From JBBRLA01 sp038231615 (lineage in GTDB: Bacteria; Myxococcota_A; Polyangia; Palsa-1104; JAEUJZ01): 6,788 bases of DNA. The position numbers and the translations under genes are program-made. Location: assembly GCA_038231615.1 (NCBI GenBank), contig JBBRLA010000480.1, positions 1 to 6,788 of the forward strand, in the 5' to 3' direction. This document shows positions 5,443 to 6,788 of this stretch, piece by piece (position 1 is the stretch's first letter; each line of letters opens with the position of its first letter). The notes below the pieces were generated by a model. The model saw nothing but the letters and a program-made list of their open reading frames with translations. It was not told the DNA's origin and did no database searches.

Positions 5443-5471
5443 TGCTCGCACGCCATCGGGTCAGATATAAT
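5443..5471 (+). promoter_or_regulatory. Sigma-70-type promoter for the GIY-YIG gene
   Basis: An exact TATAAT (5466-5471), with TTGCTC (5443-5448) 17 bases upstream. The -35 matches only its TTG core. An exact -10 box is rare by chance in sequence this GC-rich. It starts three bases after the last unit of array 1. The expected transcription start is near 5478, giving a leader of about 35 bases before ATG 5513. Confidence 0.6.
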
Positions 5472-5512
5472 GCGGCCTGATCGAACTCCTTCAGCGGGCA
5501 TGGAGCATCCTT

Positions 5513-5902
5513 ATGAGGGGTCTTCTGTACAAACATATTGATGGTCACCCGGATCAGGTTCTGTCAGACCTCACGCGTGTCATCTCCGAGCATACGCGGC
5601 GCGATCGGGCGGCGAGATACAAGATCGGAATCACCAGCAAGCCCGAGAGAAGACACAAGCATAAATGGTACTCGCGTTACCACGAGATGATCGTCGTCTA
5701 CAGAAGCGATCGGCGGGATCACGTGGAATCGCTAGAGCGGTATTTCATTGATTATTTTTGGGAAGAAAAATCCCTCGCTAACGAGCGAGCGGGCGGGGCG
5801 GGGCGAAAGGGGCCTCCTCCTTACTTCCTCTACATTGTTGTGCGGCAGCCCAATCAGACATGGCTTGCAATTCGAAGGTTTTTCGCGAGGCTCTTTGGAT
5901 GA
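5513..5902 (+). CDS. GIY-YIG-like nuclease domain protein
   Basis: 129 residues, start ATG 5513 with GGAG eight bases upstream. Residues 36-48, YKIGITSKPERRH, match the (Y)-x-IG-x-T...R core that holds the second half of the GIY-YIG signature and the catalytic Arg region. YHEMIVVYRSD (56-66) is the following strand. HVESLERYFIDYFW (70-83) supplies the helix with conserved Glu (E72/E75). N90 with AGGAGRKG and PPYFLYIVVR resembles the Asn/Gly-rich end of the domain. A clear first GIY tyrosine is not obvious, so catalytic competence is uncertain. It has fewer GC-rich codons than its neighbours and is bracketed by the two repeat arrays, suggesting separate acquisition. Its stop overlaps the helix-turn-helix frame by eight bases. 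It could be a selfish or mobile nuclease, or a domesticated one of unknown role. Confidence 0.75.
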   Translation: MRGLLYKHIDGHPDQVLSDLTRVISEHTRRDRAARYKIGITSKPERRHKHKWYSRYHEMIVVYRSDRRDHVESLERYFIDYFWEEKSLANERAGGAGRKGPPPYFLYIVVRQPNQTWLAIRRFFARLFG

Positions 5903-6233
5903 GGATGCCGCACTTGTCTCAGCTCGGGAAGCGCGGGGCCTGACCAGGAAGGCGCTGGGGGCCACTGCGCAGGTCTCAGGGCAAGGCGTGGCCAACATCG
6001 AGGACGGCCGCTCCGTCCCTTCGGTGGCCACGCTGGTCGAGCTACGCCAGGGCGAGGAGCTGATCGCCAGGGCCTCGACCTGCTCCGGCCTGGTCGAGCC
6101 TCGACGTCCTCGACCTGCCCCGGCCTGGTCGAGCTACGCCAGGGCGAGGAGCTGCGCCACCGCGGCGGCCTGGACGAGCTGCGCCAGGGCGGGGAGCTGC
6201 GCCAGGGCCTCGACCTGCCGGCGGCCTGGTTGA
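5895..6233 (+). pseudogene. XRE-type helix-turn-helix domain running into repeat array 2
   Basis: Frame from TTG 5895 (GCGAGG four bases upstream), overlapping the GIY-YIG stop; 112 residues. Residues 7-47, LVSAREARGLTRKALGATAQ, then VSGQGVANIEDGRSVPSVAT and L, form a complete Cro/C1-type helix-turn-helix. The last helix ends SVPSVATL, where such proteins normally continue with a further Leu/Ala helix. From codon 48 (6036) the frame instead translates the repeat (VELRQGEELIARAST...) until TGA 6231-6233. I infer that the array inserted into, expanded in or replaced the 3' part of the gene. An alternative ATG at 5899 (ATGA overlap) is in a frame that stops after 14 codons. A functional short DNA-binding protein with a repeat-encoded tail cannot be excluded. 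It could regulate the nuclease gene. Confidence 0.6.
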
Positions 6234-6346
6234 GCTGCACCAGGGCGAGGAGCTGCGCCACCGCGGCGTCCTGGTCGAGCTGCGTCGACCTGCCAGGGCG
6301 GGGAGCTGCGCCACTGCGGCGGCCTAGTCGAGCTGCGCCAGGGCGG
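6035..6346 (+). repeat. Modular GC-rich repeat array 2
   Basis: About twelve direct units of the same three kinds as array 1 and in the same orientation. Short units alternate with middle or long ones; C-GAG and G-GAG starts alternate. The exact 15-mer GAGCTGCGCCAGGGC occurs at 6176-6190, 6194-6208 and 6330-6344; a variant GAGCTACGCCAGGGC at 6039-6053 and 6131-6145. The long-unit 21-base core is exact at 6209-6229 and diverged at 6074-6093 and 6109-6128. Left edge abuts the helix-turn-helix coding; right edge abuts an orphan coding remnant. No spacers of constant length occur, so it is not a CRISPR. Confidence 0.85.
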
Positions 6347-6573
6347 GGATCTTTGTATTCGCGCTGCGCAACCCCAAGGTATGGGAAAACATCCAGAGCC
6401 GGGTCGGTTCGGTACACGGGCGCAGGTGGAGCGAGGTGGCGGCGCTGGATGTGGCTGAAGCCATTTTGGGCATGAGCCGCTCGACGGTACCGGCGTATCG
6501 GAACAGCTCGGTCAAAGTGAAGATCCGGCCGCTGCGCTGCGAGCACGGCGGGTACACGCGGGGGATGGTGTAG
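6328..6573 (+). pseudogene. Orphan C-terminal coding remnant, possible helix-turn-helix
   Basis: Open frame between TAG 6325-6327 (inside array 2) and TAG 6571-6573, with no plausible start before ATG 6472. From about 6349 it reads IFVFALRNPKVWENIQSRVG, SVHGRRWSEVAALDVAEAIL, GMSRSTVPAYRNSSVKVKIR, then PLRCEHGGYTRGMV. Codons have the expected G/C third bases, so it was probably coding. DVAEAILGMSRSTVPAYR has the spacing of a helix-turn-helix (A...G-M-S-x-S-T-V). No family is recognised. The 5' part has been replaced by the repeat array. It is not in phase with the XRE frame, so whether both are ends of one gene split by the array is unknown. Confidence 0.4.
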
Positions 6574-6594
6574 GCCGGTCTTTGACAATCGACC

Positions 6595-6788
6595 TCAGTA
6601 CGCGGCGAGGTGATCGCCGGTCAGGGGCTGCACGCGCTCCGCGGGCAGGCCGTTGCGCAGCACCCGCTGAAAGACCGCCGGCAGGCTCCCCGCGTGGGCG
6701 ATGAGGGGGCCATCGGCAAGCTGGAAGTGCAGGTGCGGCTCGGTGGAGTTTCCCGAGTTGCCGCAGCGGGCCACCCCCTGCCCGCGAC
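6595..6788 (-). CDS. M23-family metallopeptidase, C-terminal part (5' end beyond window)
   Basis: The last 63 codons of a minus-strand gene, ending TGA 6597-6595 and entering the window at 6788. It begins ...GQGVARCGNSGNSTEPHLHF, then QLADGPLIAHAGSLPAVFQR. GNSGNSTEPHLHF contains the H-x-H zinc and catalytic motif of LytM/M23 peptidases. These cleave peptidoglycan cross-bridges or Gly-rich peptides, usually in the periplasm or outside the cell. The other zinc ligands and any export signal would lie upstream, outside the window. DGPL...A.SLP..F is the usual continuation in one M23 subgroup. The gene converges with the orphan remnant, leaving 21 bases. It appears intact as far as visible. Confidence 0.85.
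   Translation of the reverse strand, partial: RGQGVARCGNSGNSTEPHLHFQLADGPLIAHAGSLPAVFQRVLRNGLPAERVQPLTGDHLAAY

Noticed and set aside
5280..6346. CRISPR array.
   Set aside because: Units are contiguous and of three lengths with no unique constant-length spacers, and no cas genes are present.
6582..6587. TTGACA as a plus-strand -35 box.
   Set aside because: No acceptable -10 box lies 15-19 bases downstream, and nothing on the plus strand follows it within the window.
5854..6588. A 244-codon minus-strand open frame rich in Arg, Pro, Ser and Ala.
   Set aside because: It is the reverse of the GC-rich repeat array and of better-coded plus-strand frames. Its translation is low complexity with no domain.

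Overview
This is a GC-rich bacterial chromosomal fragment. It has two-component signalling genes, a universal stress protein and many gene remnants. High G/C at third codon positions, soluble histidine-kinase/receiver proteins and a scrap of a bacterial multicomponent monooxygenase suggest a soil, sediment or groundwater bacterium. The sequence alone does not fix the phylum. No rRNA, tRNA or CRISPR array is visible.

Left part (1-890): a truncated IS1380-type transposase remnant on the minus strand, a 73-bp imperfect hairpin beside it, a stretch with no convincing gene, and a 73-residue reading frame. That frame looks like the N-terminus of a TerC-type membrane protein joined to the last helix region of a response-regulator receiver.

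Signalling part (1012-4823): first a tandem-receiver response regulator whose first receiver is damaged (in-frame stop, frameshift, phospho-acceptor Asp replaced by Gly) and whose second receiver is intact. A convergent universal stress protein follows. Next is a frameshifted fossil of a toluene/alkene monooxygenase hydroxylase alpha subunit. Then come an atypical single receiver that keeps its phospho-acceptor Asp but lacks the conserved Lys and Thr/Ser, a 48-residue coiled-coil ORF 4 bases downstream, and an intact soluble histidine kinase. The kinase is the plausible phosphodonor for the receivers. Its start codon overlaps the stop of a short receiver-like frame.

Right part (4824-6788): a hairpin-rich spacer with small doubtful ORFs, then two arrays of one modular GC-rich repeat (about 160 and 310 bp, same orientation). 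They bracket a GIY-YIG-like nuclease gene with its own promoter (exact TATAAT). The nuclease gene overlaps an XRE-type helix-turn-helix frame, which runs straight into the second array. After the array come an orphan C-terminal coding remnant and, on the minus strand, the C-terminal end of an M23 peptidase that continues beyond the window.

Overall the window reads as an accessory, decaying region: at least six gene pieces (transposase, TerC, receivers, monooxygenase, HTH protein, orphan C-terminus) lie between a few apparently intact genes. The most unusual structure is the repeat-bracketed GIY-YIG/HTH cassette at 5280-6346.
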